From Mycolicibacterium sp. GF69 (GTDB lineage Bacteria; Actinomycetota; Actinomycetes; Mycobacteriales; Mycobacteriaceae): DNA of 64,000 nucleotides. Location: the NCBI RefSeq assembly GCF_003284965.1, contig NZ_QMEW01000016.1, positions 1 through 64,000 on the forward strand, given 5' to 3'. Both the position numbers and the translations under genes were made by a program. How positions within the stretch are numbered: the first letter of the stretch is position 1; every line of letters starts with the position of its first letter. Shown here in pieces: positions 34,082 to 42,883 of this stretch. A model generated the notes under the pieces. It searched no databases, was not told where the DNA came from, and was given only the letters and a program-made list of their open reading frames with translations.

Positions 34082-35042
34082 TCATCCGAGGCTTGACCGC
34101 CGTCGTCGCCGCGACAGTCATCGCCGCCGCCCTCGCCGGCTGTGGCAGCACCGGAAAGAACAGCGCGAGCGATACTTTGACCGTCGGATGGGTGGTCGAC
34201 CCGTGCTGGTCGCAGGTGCCCGTCGCCGAGAAGCTCGGCTATTTCGCCGAGTCCGGCGTCGACATCGAAGTGGTCCCCTTCCCGACCGGCGCCGCCGCCC
34301 TCGAAGCGCTCGCCGGTGGCGCTGTCGACGTCGCCAACGGCGGTGACGTGCCGACCTCGGCCGCAGCGCTGAAAAACCCCGACTTGAGGATCATCGCCGA
34401 CGGATCACGCTGGGCCGAAGGGAGATTCGTGGCGCGACGATCGGCGGGCATCACCTCCATCCCCGACCTGTCCGGCCGTAAGATCGCGGTGCCGCTCGGC
34501 AGCAGCGCACACTACTTCACGACGAAGTTCCTCGGCGAAGCCGGTGTCGAGGCCGAGCTGGTGCAGACCGGCCCGGCCGAGATCCCCACCGCGATCGGCA
34601 ACCACAGCGTCGACGTCGTCGCCGTTTCCAACCCGCGCTGGCCAAATCGGTGGTCGCGCTCGACGGTGACGTCGTCGAGTTGCAGGGATCGGAAAAGTAC
34701 AACCAGCACAGCCTCTATCTGACCGACGCCGAGACGCTGTCCACCCGACAGGACGCGCTGAGCCGGTTCCTGGCCGCAGTGAAGAAGGCCGACGCTCCGC
34801 TGAGCGACCGCGATCCCGAGGCGTTGGCGGCGGTCGCCGGAGCGACGGGCCTCGATCAGCAGCTCGTCGACGAAGTGGCGGCCGAATTCGAGTTCAGCAC
34901 CCAGCTCGGCCCCGAACTGCCGGGCGACCTGGCCGATCGGGCGCGGTGGGCGCAAAGCGTCGGCCGCGTGCCGCAGGATGCGCAGATCCCCGACTACAGC
35001 ACCCTGATCGTGTCGGCACCGCTCGACGGCATCACCCGATGA
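34078..35042 (+). pseudogene. ABC transporter substrate-binding lipoprotein, broken by a one-base frameshift
   Basis: A NitT/TauT-type binding protein with a lipobox at residues 18-22 (ALAGC). The first part runs in frame to about 34624, where the protein turns into nonsense. The end (VALDGD ... SAPLDGITR) continues in another frame up to 35042. Restoring one T in the TTT run at 34625-34627 gives AVFQPALAKSVVALDGD and one frame of 321 codons plus stop (965 nt is one short of a multiple of three). Both ends keep ATGA overlaps with neighbours. Either a recent mutation or a homopolymer sequencing error. If real, the importer would lack its binding protein. Confidence 0.85.
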
Positions 35043-35992
35043 GCGACATTCGGCTGATCGGGCTCGGCGGCACCATCTCGATGCGCGAAACCGATTCGGG
35101 GGCAGTGCCTTTCCACGGTGCGACGGCCCTGGCCGACCGGGTCGACGGATTCGGTGGCGCCGAGGACCTGGCGCTCGTCGGTGGTTCGGAGGTCGACTTC
35201 GACTTGATGGAGCGCCTGGCGGTGCGCGTCGCCGATCTCGTCGATGACGGTGTGGGTGGCCTGGTGGTGACGACCGGTACGGACTCGATCGAAGAGGTGT
35301 CGACGTGGCTCGCATACCGCGACAGGTGGCCAGTGCCCGTCGTCGTCACCGGGTCGATGATCGCCGGCGAACGTCCCGACAGCGACGGGGCGGCCAACCT
35401 CACCGACGCGCTGACCGTGGCCGCTTCGCGTGCCGACATCGACCCGGTTGTGGTTTTCGGCGGGCGGATCTTCGCCGCCCGTGAGGTCCTCAAGGTCTCG
35501 GGGGTGGCGCGCGATGCCTTCGACGCGCCGGGGCGCGGGGCTCTCGGCATCGTCGGGGGCGGGCGGGTCGACTGGTTCCGTACGCCGGCCCGCGGTACGG
35601 CGCACGGTGCGCCCGGCGGGCCGATCGAACCGGTGCCGATCGTCGTGGCCGCGCTCGGCGACGACGGCACCCTGCTCCCGTATGCCGCTGACGGCCGGGC
35701 GGCGGTCGTCGTCGCCGCTAACGGCGCGGGCAACCTGCCGCCCGGTCAGGCAGCGGCCGCGCAACGGTTGATCGACTCCGGGACACTCGTCGTCGTCACC
35801 ACCCGCGCACCCGACGCCCGGGTTGCGCCGCGCTATGGTTATCCCGGCGGCGTGGCCACCCTCGTCGCGGGCGGGGCGGTGCTGGCTCCGGGGCTGACGC
35901 CACATCGGGCCCGGCTGCTCGTGTCGCTCGGCCTGGCGCAGGGGCGGGATCCGCGCGGTCTGCGAGAACTCGTCGAGAACGAAGTACCGTGA
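35039..35992 (+). CDS. Type I/II-like asparaginase family amidohydrolase
   Basis: 317 residues. The nucleophile Thr is in LGGTIS near residue 12, and TTGTDSIEE supplies the second catalytic Thr-Asp. HxxxD and the C-terminal small domain follow the asparaginase/glutaminase layout. The annotation family is wide and substrate is not proven: context with an importer and an M20 hydrolase suggests a side-chain amide or an N-acyl compound. ATG 35039 overlaps the previous stop in ATGA and its own stop overlaps the M20 start in GTGA. Confidence 0.88.
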   Translation: MSDIRLIGLGGTISMRETDSGAVPFHGATALADRVDGFGGAEDLALVGGSEVDFDLMERLAVRVADLVDDGVGGLVVTTGTDSIEEVSTWLAYRDRWPVPVVVTGSMIAGERPDSDGAANLTDALTVAASRADIDPVVVFGGRIFAAREVLKVSGVARDAFDAPGRGALGIVGGGRVDWFRTPARGTAHGAPGGPIEPVPIVVAALGDDGTLLPYAADGRAAVVVAANGAGNLPPGQAAAAQRLIDSGTLVVVTTRAPDARVAPRYGYPGGVATLVAGGAVLAPGLTPHRARLLVSLGLAQGRDPRGLRELVENEVP

Positions 35993-37203
35993 CACGGACC
36001 GTTTCCGAGGTCGACCGCGCTGAACTGGTCGAGCTGACAAGGTATCTCGTCGCGGCGGGTCAGCCGTGGTGCGAGAACAGCCTCGACGGCCCGGCCCGGC
36101 CACCGGAGGAGACGCGCATCGCCGAACCGGTGGCGGCGCTGCTCCGCGAGTGGGGGTTCGACGTCCGGTTGGCCGGGCGCCATCCGACGCGACAAAATGT
36201 GCTGGCGACGAAGGTGTTCGGGCCCGGCCCGACGCTGATGCTCAACGACCACCTCGACACGTACCCGTCGGGCCCGCCGAGCCGGTGGACCGTCTGCGCC
36301 GAGAACCCCTACCAGGCAGTCGAACTCGACGGGCGCATCTATGCGCGCGGAACGTCGGACACCCGCGCGAACCTCGCGACGCTACTGACCGCGGCCCGAC
36401 GCGTCGTGGCCGACCCGCCCCCAAGCGGGACATTGTCGGTCGTCCTGACCGTCGACGAGGAACGCAACGGCGTCGAAGGATCCTGCTACCTGCTCGACGA
36501 GCACCGCATGCGGCCCGACGCGTCGATCACCGTGGAGCCGACCGCGTGGTCCGAAGACGGCCGCGGCGGCATCGCGCTGGCCACGGCGCAGACCGGACAC
36601 GCGCTGATCGACATCGTCGCGCGCGGCACGTCGAGCCACATCTGGCGGCCGGACACCGGGGTCAATCCGGCGCAGTTCCTGGCCGAGGCGCTCGCGCGGA
36701 TCCGGCGGGATCCGGTCGGTGACTGGCCGATCTCGGTGGTCGGGCTGTCGGCGGGCCAGGCCGGGATGGCGCAGTTCACCCCGCTCGAAGCGCGGGTGCG
36801 CGTTGCCGCGGTCAACGTCGGCCCCGACGTCTCCGCGGGTGAGCTGCTGCTCGCCTTCCAGCAGCGCGTCAGCGAGCTGGCGCCGGCGGGCATCGAGACA
36901 AAGGTGGCCTACGTTCCGGGGCCGACGTTCGTCGCCGGGACGGTCGAAGTGAGCAGCGATCACCCCCTCGTCACGGCGATCGCCGACGCCTATCTCGCGG
37001 TGACCGATGAAGCGGTCCGGCACTACACCAAGCCGGCGTTCAACGACACCATCCGGTTCCGGCACGCGGGCATACCCGCGGTGACGTTCGGCCCCGGCGA
37101 CGACGGGTGGGCGGTCTACGACGAGAGCATCTCCATCGACACCATGGTCACCGCGACACTGGTGCTGGAGCGTGCTGTACGCGGCTACCTCTCGCACGGG
37201 TGA
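35989..37203 (+). CDS. M20-family metallopeptidase/deacylase (ArgE/DapE-like)
   Basis: 404 residues. Metal-binding motifs NDHLDTYPSG, GTSDTRAN and the general base in DEERNG show the M20 di-zinc fold, with a dimerisation lid in the middle (TGHALIDIVARGTSSH). Members remove N-acyl groups or small peptides, as in acetylornithine deacetylase or succinyl-diaminopimelate desuccinylase. GTG 35989 overlaps the asparaginase stop. Last gene of the five-gene operon, pointing to uptake of an amide or acyl-amino compound and its hydrolysis in two steps (inference). Confidence 0.88.
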   Translation: MTRTVSEVDRAELVELTRYLVAAGQPWCENSLDGPARPPEETRIAEPVAALLREWGFDVRLAGRHPTRQNVLATKVFGPGPTLMLNDHLDTYPSGPPSRWTVCAENPYQAVELDGRIYARGTSDTRANLATLLTAARRVVADPPPSGTLSVVLTVDEERNGVEGSCYLLDEHRMRPDASITVEPTAWSEDGRGGIALATAQTGHALIDIVARGTSSHIWRPDTGVNPAQFLAEALARIRRDPVGDWPISVVGLSAGQAGMAQFTPLEARVRVAAVNVGPDVSAGELLLAFQQRVSELAPAGIETKVAYVPGPTFVAGTVEVSSDHPLVTAIADAYLAVTDEAVRHYTKPAFNDTIRFRHAGIPAVTFGPGDDGWAVYDESISIDTMVTATLVLERAVRGYLSHG

Positions 37204-37256
37204 GGGCTTTCGTCAACTGCCGGTGAAGATCCGCCGCCCGACCTACCCTGATCGGC

Positions 37257-38282
37257 ATGGCACCTTCGCAACGCGAACCCAAAGTCGTCGTCCTCGGTGG
37301 AGGATCCTGGGGCACCACCGTCGCGTCCATCTGTGCGCGCCGCGGGCCGACGCTGCAGTGGGTGCGTTCCGCCGAAACCGCCGCCGACATCAACGACAAT
37401 CACCGCAACTCGAAGTATCTCGGCAACGAGGTCGAGCTGCCGACGAGTCTCAAGGCGACGACCGACTTCTCCGAGGCGGCATCGTGCGCCGACGTCATCG
37501 TCATGGGGGTGCCGTCGCACGGCTTCCGCAAGGTACTCACCGAGCTGGCTAAGGAGCTGCGGCCGTGGGTGCCGGTGGTCTCGCTGGTGAAGGGCCTCGA
37601 GCAGGGCACCAACTATCGGATGAGCCAGATCGTCACCGAGGTGCTGCCGGGCCATCCGGCCGGGATTCTGGCTGGGCCGAACATCGCGCGTGAGGTGGCC
37701 GAGGGGTACGCCGCCGCCGCGGTGCTCGCGATGCCCGACCAGTACCTGGCGGCCGATTTGGCACAGTTGTTCCGCACCAAGCGCTTTCGCACGTACACGA
37801 CCGACGACGTCGTCGGCGTGGAGATGGCCGGTGCGTTGAAGAACGTGTACGCGATCGCGGTCGGCATGGGCTATTCGCTGGGCATCGGCGAGAACACGCG
37901 CGCGATGGTGATGGCCCGCGCGATCCGCGAGATGTCCAAACTCGGCGAGGCGAGCGGCGGGCACCGCGACACGTTCGCCGGCCTGGCGGGTATCGGCGAC
38001 CTGATCGTCACGTGTACCAGCCAGCGCAGCCGCAACCGCCACGTCGGCGAGCAGTTAGGGGCGGGCAAGCCGATCGACGAGATCATCTCGTCGATGAACC
38101 AGGTCGCCGAGGGCGTCAAGGCCGCCAGCGTGATCATGGAATTCGCCGATCAGTACGGGATTTCGATGCCGATCGCGCGTGAGGTCGACGCGGTGGTCAA
38201 CCACGGCTCCAGCGTCGAGGAGGCCTATCGCGGCCTGATGGTCGAGAAGCCGGGCCACGAGGTGCACGGCGCGGGCTTCTAG
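37257..38282 (+). CDS. gpsA: NAD(P)H-dependent glycerol-3-phosphate dehydrogenase
   Basis: 341 residues. N-terminal Rossmann fold VLGGGSWGTT, the central GPNIAREVAEG and the helical domain with KNVYAIAVGM and GLAGIGDLIVTCTS are diagnostic. It makes sn-glycerol 3-phosphate for phospholipid synthesis from dihydroxyacetone phosphate. Corresponds to Rv0564c (gpdA1). ATG 37257. It starts 53 nt after the M20 peptidase stop on the same strand and could be read through, though its function is housekeeping. Confidence 0.95.
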   Translation: MAPSQREPKVVVLGGGSWGTTVASICARRGPTLQWVRSAETAADINDNHRNSKYLGNEVELPTSLKATTDFSEAASCADVIVMGVPSHGFRKVLTELAKELRPWVPVVSLVKGLEQGTNYRMSQIVTEVLPGHPAGILAGPNIAREVAEGYAAAAVLAMPDQYLAADLAQLFRTKRFRTYTTDDVVGVEMAGALKNVYAIAVGMGYSLGIGENTRAMVMARAIREMSKLGEASGGHRDTFAGLAGIGDLIVTCTSQRSRNRHVGEQLGAGKPIDEIISSMNQVAEGVKAASVIMEFADQYGISMPIAREVDAVVNHGSSVEEAYRGLMVEKPGHEVHGAGF

Positions 38283-38296
38283 TTCAGTGCGTCAGA

Positions 38297-38833
38297 TCAG
38301 TTGAAGTACGGGTTCGTGCCCTCGGGGCGTTCCAGCAGCGGATCCCTGCCGCCGTTGATGATGTAGCTGCCGGCGGGGCTCAGCACGAAGCCCGACTGAT
38401 TGCGGCTGTCCGAACACGTCGTCACGCCGCCCTCGCTGCCGCAGCTGACGGTCTGGAAGCTCATCCGTGAGCCGGCCGGAAGCGGCTTGACCTCGCCGAC
38501 GCTGGCGAACACGTCGGCCGTCGTCGCCGAGAACTGCGGAACACCGGGCCCGCCGCTGACGAAGTTCGCGCCGTTCGGCGCGCCCGGGATCGGGCCGCTG
38601 CAGCCGTAGCCGCCGTTGCGCTGCAGCACGCACGTCAGCCCGTCGGGTGTCCTGAACGCGTACCAGTTGCCGTCCATCACCGCGAAGTCCGACAGCTTCA
38701 CCGGCGCGAGCGCGTTGACATTCGGCGCCGGCGGCGGTGCCGGCTCGGACGGCTGCGCCGCGGCGACACCCGGCACGGCGATCAGGCCAGCCCCTGCCGA
38801 CCCCACGACGCCGATCAGCACCCTCTTCAGCAC
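38297..38833 (-). CDS. Secreted hypothetical protein
   Basis: 178 residues. From GTG 38833 the sequence opens with LKRVLIGVVGSAGAGLIAVPGVAAAQP, a Sec signal with cleavage near the AAA. The mature part is rich in Pro, Gly and Ser with four Cys (CVLQ, GYGCSG, VSCGSEG, TTCSD) that may pair outside the cell. No known domain recognised, though similar Cys-containing secreted proteins are common in mycobacteria. The ATG at 38878 is an alternative, less fitting start. Convergent with gpsA, 14 nt apart. Confidence 0.7.
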   Translation of the reverse strand: MLKRVLIGVVGSAGAGLIAVPGVAAAQPSEPAPPPAPNVNALAPVKLSDFAVMDGNWYAFRTPDGLTCVLQRNGGYGCSGPIPGAPNGANFVSGGPGVPQFSATTADVFASVGEVKPLPAGSRMSFQTVSCGSEGGVTTCSDSRNQSGFVLSPAGSYIINGGRDPLLERPEGTNPYFN

Positions 38834-39010
38834 GGTCCACACCCTAGAGGGTGCGGCGACGACTCGCAGCACACGCATGACATCGGTGCCGGGCGGCCGA
38901 CCGTTACCCACGCCGGCCCGCCAAGCAGGTGACCCCCCATTTGCGGGGTGGCGGAAGCCGCGGCTTCGGCCGAGGCTGGAGGCACACCGAAACCTCCCAG
39001 AGGAGCGGCC

Positions 39011-40204
39011 ATGGCAACCGTGCTCGTCGTCGGGAGCGGTCCCGCCGGGCTGTCCTGCGCGGCCGAGTTGCACGCACGCGGCATCGACGCAAGCGTCGTC
39101 GAGCGCGGCGCACAGATCGGCGCCGCCTGGGCACATCGTTACGACGCAATGCGCTTCAACACCTGCCGTCGCAACTCGGCGCTGCCCGGTGCGCCGTTTC
39201 CGCGTCACTTCGGACAATTTCCGACCCGCGACCAGTACGTCGACTACCTGCAGGCCTATGCCGACCGAAACCACGTGCCCGTCGAGTTGAACGTCGAGGT
39301 GCGCCGGCTCGACCCGGCTCCCGGCGGCGGCTGGGACGTGGCCACCGACAGAGGTTCACGCAGGGCTCGCCACGTCGTGATCGCCACGGGCATCTTCAAC
39401 CACCCTGCGCTTCCCGACTGGGCCGACAGCGACTTCGCCGGTCGGGTGATGCATGCCGCGCACTACCGCAACGCCGCTCCGTTCGCGGGACAGCGGGTGC
39501 TGGTCGTCGGCGCCGGTGCCACCGGGCTCGAGATCGCCTACGAGCTGAGCCGCTCGGCTTGTCCGGAGGTGCTGCTGGCGGTGCGCACTCCGCCGAACAT
39601 TCTGCTGCGAGAAGTCGGTGGGCTACCCGGCGATCTGCCGTTGCCGCTGTTTCTACGGCTACCCACCGGACTCGTCGACAAGATGCTGTTGGCCATGCAG
39701 CGCAGGGTGATCGGCGATCTGAGCGACTTCGGGCTGAGGGCGCCTCCGGAGGGACCGATCGCTGCGCTCAAACGCCGTGGTGCCGGTACGGCGATCGTCG
39801 ACCGCCACGTCATCGACGCGATCCGCGACCGCTCGCTGCGTGTGGTGGCGGCCGTCGAACGCCTGGAACCCCGTGGCGCGGTGCTTGCGGACGGCACCAG
39901 GGTGCAGGTGGACAGTGTCATCGCGGCCACCGGATACCGAACCGGCCTGAACGCCATGGTGTCCCATCTCGGCGTCCTCGACGATCGCGGAATGCCGCGC
40001 GACGGACTCGGGGCCGAAGTCCTGCCGGGCCTACGATTCGTCGGCTACGTCTACCGGCCGGGGCTGACGAAATTCGTTGGACGGCTGGGTCGACGCGTGG
40101 CCGACGACATCGCCGCGCAGTCATCGGCTTTCAAGGCCCGGACCGCTACAACCGGACGACGAGATCCTGCGACAGTAGGGCGGCGAGTTCCGGGCGGCTA
40201 TTGA
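39011..40204 (+). CDS. Flavin-dependent monooxygenase family protein (FAD/NAD(P)-binding)
   Basis: 397 residues. Two dinucleotide-binding motifs: VVGSGPAGL at the N terminus for FAD and VVGAGATGLE near 164 for NADPH. FNTCRRN and VIATGIFNHPALP are of the class-B monooxygenase kind, and ATGYRTGL near the end is present, but the typical FxGxxxHxxx(W/D) Baeyer-Villiger fingerprint is weak. Start ATG 39011 after AGAGGAG. The 3' end overlaps the convergent LuxR gene by 59 nt, a rather long overlap. Confidence 0.85.
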   Translation: MATVLVVGSGPAGLSCAAELHARGIDASVVERGAQIGAAWAHRYDAMRFNTCRRNSALPGAPFPRHFGQFPTRDQYVDYLQAYADRNHVPVELNVEVRRLDPAPGGGWDVATDRGSRRARHVVIATGIFNHPALPDWADSDFAGRVMHAAHYRNAAPFAGQRVLVVGAGATGLEIAYELSRSACPEVLLAVRTPPNILLREVGGLPGDLPLPLFLRLPTGLVDKMLLAMQRRVIGDLSDFGLRAPPEGPIAALKRRGAGTAIVDRHVIDAIRDRSLRVVAAVERLEPRGAVLADGTRVQVDSVIAATGYRTGLNAMVSHLGVLDDRGMPRDGLGAEVLPGLRFVGYVYRPGLTKFVGRLGRRVADDIAAQSSAFKARTATTGRRDPATVGRRVPGGY

Positions 40205-41210
40205 CGCCGAGCTTGGCGAAGATCGCCTTGATGTGGCCCCGCAGCGTCTCGGACGTGATCCACAGCCGGCCGGCGATATCCCTGGTCGCCATGCCGGTCA
40301 ACAGCAACTGGGTGACTTCCTTTTCACGACGGGTCAGTTCGCTGCGGTGAACCAGCAGAGGGGCGATGTCGGAACGGCGAGCCAGCTCCAAAACGACTGC
40401 AGTACAGTCCGTTTCCGACGCATCCCGCTCGAGACGGATTCCCCGCACCACCAGCCAGTCGCCGGAGCGACTCCTGGTGCGCGCCATCGCGGGCTCTCCG
40501 ACACCACGTTCGGCGAGCACGCGGGCCTGGTGGGCCACCTCGTGCAGCACGATCGCCGACCGCAGTCGCTCGTCCTCGACGGGGCCGAGCCACTCGGTGA
40601 CCTGCGGTGTCATCGACTCGATGCTGCCGTCATCGGCGAGTATGAGCAGTGCGGGTGCGGCGGGAGCCTGTTGTCCGCGGTGTCCGTCGAGCTGAAGGCA
40701 GGCCCGGATGCCGTTGGCCACGTGCGGGCACAACTTCGCCATCACCGCGACCTCGTCTTCGGTGAAGAACGCATCCTCGGCTTGCCGGGTCAGGCAGAAA
40801 TGTCCCCAGGTCGCCGAACCCGAACTGAACACGCCGCGCATTTCGTCGCCGTACCCGTTGGGGCGGTAGATCTTCGTCCAACGCGTGCTGCGGCTCAGGT
40901 CACCCGCAGTGGCGATGCCGAGGGCGGCAGCCGGAACCTCCCGCCGTGCGAGGTCGACGAATTTGTTCACGTCTTCGGTCGTCAGCTCGCATTCGATCAG
41001 GGCCAGATGTTGGTCACGTGTGACGTTCTCCGCGTGAACCCCGGTGATGAGCAACGTGTCCGGGTCGGTGAGTAGCCAGCCCGCGGCGGCGTAGGGAATC
41101 TCCGCTCGTACTGCGGCGGCTACCGCCGCAAGAAGGTCGAGCGGGTCCTGGGCCCGCGCACAGATGCGGGCGGCCCGTCGTTCCAGCTGGCCCGGCCAGC
41201 GCACTGCCAT
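40146..41210 (-). CDS. LuxR-type regulator with N-terminal sensor-like domain
   Basis: 354 residues. C-terminal LuxR HTH at about 290-345 (LTRREKEVTQLLLTGMATRDIAGRLW with GHIKAIFAKLGV). The N-terminal two thirds resemble a GAF-type input region but without a specific motif. No phosphoacceptor domain is seen, so it is not a standard response regulator. Convergent with, and overlapping, the flavin monooxygenase and divergent from the Ddn-type gene (116 nt), which are its likely targets. Confidence 0.85.
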   Translation of the reverse strand: MAVRWPGQLERRAARICARAQDPLDLLAAVAAAVRAEIPYAAAGWLLTDPDTLLITGVHAENVTRDQHLALIECELTTEDVNKFVDLARREVPAAALGIATAGDLSRSTRWTKIYRPNGYGDEMRGVFSSGSATWGHFCLTRQAEDAFFTEDEVAVMAKLCPHVANGIRACLQLDGHRGQQAPAAPALLILADDGSIESMTPQVTEWLGPVEDERLRSAIVLHEVAHQARVLAERGVGEPAMARTRSRSGDWLVVRGIRLERDASETDCTAVVLELARRSDIAPLLVHRSELTRREKEVTQLLLTGMATRDIAGRLWITSETLRGHIKAIFAKLGVNSRPELAALLSQDLVVRL

Positions 41211-41326
41211 GACTGCTCTACCGCCCTCCCGTCCGTCGGGCCGGTCCGTACTCTCGTTCTACTCTCGATTGACGGACGCATACAAGGATTCTGCGGCCGC
41301 CCACCGAACAACATAGGAGGATCTCG

Positions 41327-41833
41327 ATGCCCGTCTTTTCGAAGCTCTTCCGCGCAGCCTCGGACTCCATGGTGGAAGTGGGCGACACGCTTCTGCGGTC
41401 GCGTCGGCTGATGCGCGCGCCCATCTGGCTGTATCGGGCGCGACTCGGATTCGTCTTCGGCTCGCGGATCTTGTTGCTGGAGCACACCGGGCGGAAGTCA
41501 GGGCGCATCCGACAGGTGGCCCTCGAGGTGATCGATCACCCCGACCCGGACACGTACGTCGTGGCCTCGGGCTTCGGTACCCGCGCTCAGTGGTACCAGA
41601 ACCTCCAGGCCGATCCACACGCGAAGGTGTCGGTGGGCACCCGGGTGTCGAGACCCGCGATGGCCCGAACGCTCAGCACGAGCGAAGCCGATGCGGCATT
41701 ACAGCGCTATGTCGATCGGCACCGCCGGGCGTGGCAGACGATGAAGCCTGTCCTGGAATCGACCCTGGGTGTACCCGTCGACACCACGAACACCGCCCTG
41801 CCGATGGTCGAACTGCGTCTGACAGCCGGCTGA
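41327..41833 (+). CDS. F420-dependent (Ddn-type) nitroreductase family protein
   Basis: 168 residues. The LLLEHTGRKSGRIRQVALEV segment is the family F420-binding phosphate site, followed by YVVASGFGTRAQWYQNLQADP and VSVGTR. ATG 41327 with AGGAGG upstream. Divergent from the LuxR-type regulator, which could control it. It ends 16 nt before the second palindromic repeat. Substrate unknown; quinone or nitro reduction is typical of characterised members. Confidence 0.82.
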   Translation: MPVFSKLFRAASDSMVEVGDTLLRSRRLMRAPIWLYRARLGFVFGSRILLLEHTGRKSGRIRQVALEVIDHPDPDTYVVASGFGTRAQWYQNLQADPHAKVSVGTRVSRPAMARTLSTSEADAALQRYVDRHRRAWQTMKPVLESTLGVPVDTTNTALPMVELRLTAG

Positions 41834-41849
41834 TTCAACGTACGTCTGC

Positions 41850-41906
41850 CGAGCGCTCACCCACGTACGGTTTCGGGGCCGCAGACCGTACCGGGTTGAG
41901 CGCTCG
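41850..41906. repeat. 57-nt palindromic repeat, copy B
   Basis: Ends CGAGCGCTCA and TGAGCGCTCG form a perfect 10-nt inverted pair, with CGTACGGT against ACCGTA further in. The left 20-nt arm (41850-41869) is identical to the reverse complement of the right arm of copy A at 8450. Again located between two convergent stops (Ddn-type gene ending 41833, htpX ending 41921). Confidence 0.75.
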
Positions 41907-41920
41907 CGCCAAAACGGGCC

Positions 41921-42814
41921 TCAGTAGTAGCCCGGGCCTTCCCGATGTCCCGGGCCGGCCATCGCCTCCAGGCGCGCGATGCGGTCGCCGATCGGCGGGT
42001 GCGTGGAGAACAGCTTGCCGATCTTCTCGCCCGCCCGGAACGGGTTGGCGATCATCAGGTGGGCCTGGTCGGCGAGCTTCGGATCCGGCGGCAACGGCGC
42101 CTGTTCGACGCCGGCGCTGATCTTGCGCAGCGCGCTGGCCAGCGCCAGCGGGTCGCCCGTCAGCTCTGCCCCCGACTGGTCGGCCTGATATTCGCGCGAC
42201 CGTGACACCGCCATCCGGATCACCATCGCCGCGATCGGGCCGAGCAGCGAAACCAACAGAATGGCAAAGGGATTCGCACCACCCTCGCGGTTGCCGCCGA
42301 ACAGCGTCGCGAAGTAGGCGATGTTGGCCAACGCGGTGATCACCGCGGCCATCGCGCCGGCGACGCTCGAGATCAGGATGTCGCGGTTGTAGACGTGCGA
42401 CAGTTCGTGGCCGAGTACCGCACGCAACTCGCGTTCGTTGAGGATCTGCAGGATTCCCGTCGTACAACAGACCGCGGCGTTGCGTGGGTTACGTCCCGTT
42501 GCGAACGCGTTCGGTGCGGCGGTGTCGCTGATGTACAGCCGCGGCATCGGCTGGCGCGCCGTGGTCGCCAGCTCGCGCACGATGCGATACATCATCGGCG
42601 CCTGCATCTCGGTCACCGGTTGGGCGTGCATGGCCCGCAGCGCGAGCTTGTCGCTGTTGAAGTACACATAGGCGTTCATGCCGACGGCGAACAGCACCGC
42701 CAGCCCGATGAGCGCCGTGTTTCGGAACAGCGCCGCGATGAACACGATGAGCGCCGAGAACCCCACCAGCAGAGCGAACGTCTTGGCGGTGTTCGCGTGC
42801 GGATGCCAGGTCAT
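41921..42814 (-). CDS. htpX: Membrane zinc protease HtpX
   Basis: 297 residues. Zinc-binding HELSH at 136-140, with Glu of the SREYQAD segment as third ligand. Four hydrophobic segments: two N-terminal (about 12-50) and two after the active site. HtpX degrades misfolded membrane proteins. Corresponds to Rv0563; position next to grcC1 and menJ is the same as in M. tuberculosis. Start ATG 42814 after GGAGGAA. Confidence 0.95.
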   Translation of the reverse strand: MTWHPHANTAKTFALLVGFSALIVFIAALFRNTALIGLAVLFAVGMNAYVYFNSDKLALRAMHAQPVTEMQAPMMYRIVRELATTARQPMPRLYISDTAAPNAFATGRNPRNAAVCCTTGILQILNERELRAVLGHELSHVYNRDILISSVAGAMAAVITALANIAYFATLFGGNREGGANPFAILLVSLLGPIAAMVIRMAVSRSREYQADQSGAELTGDPLALASALRKISAGVEQAPLPPDPKLADQAHLMIANPFRAGEKIGKLFSTHPPIGDRIARLEAMAGPGHREGPGYY

Positions 42815-42883
42815 CGCTTCCTCCTTCGGACCGAGAGACTCCGCTGAGTCAACGCTTAGCCAGGCTCCGCAGGTTCCGCCCGC

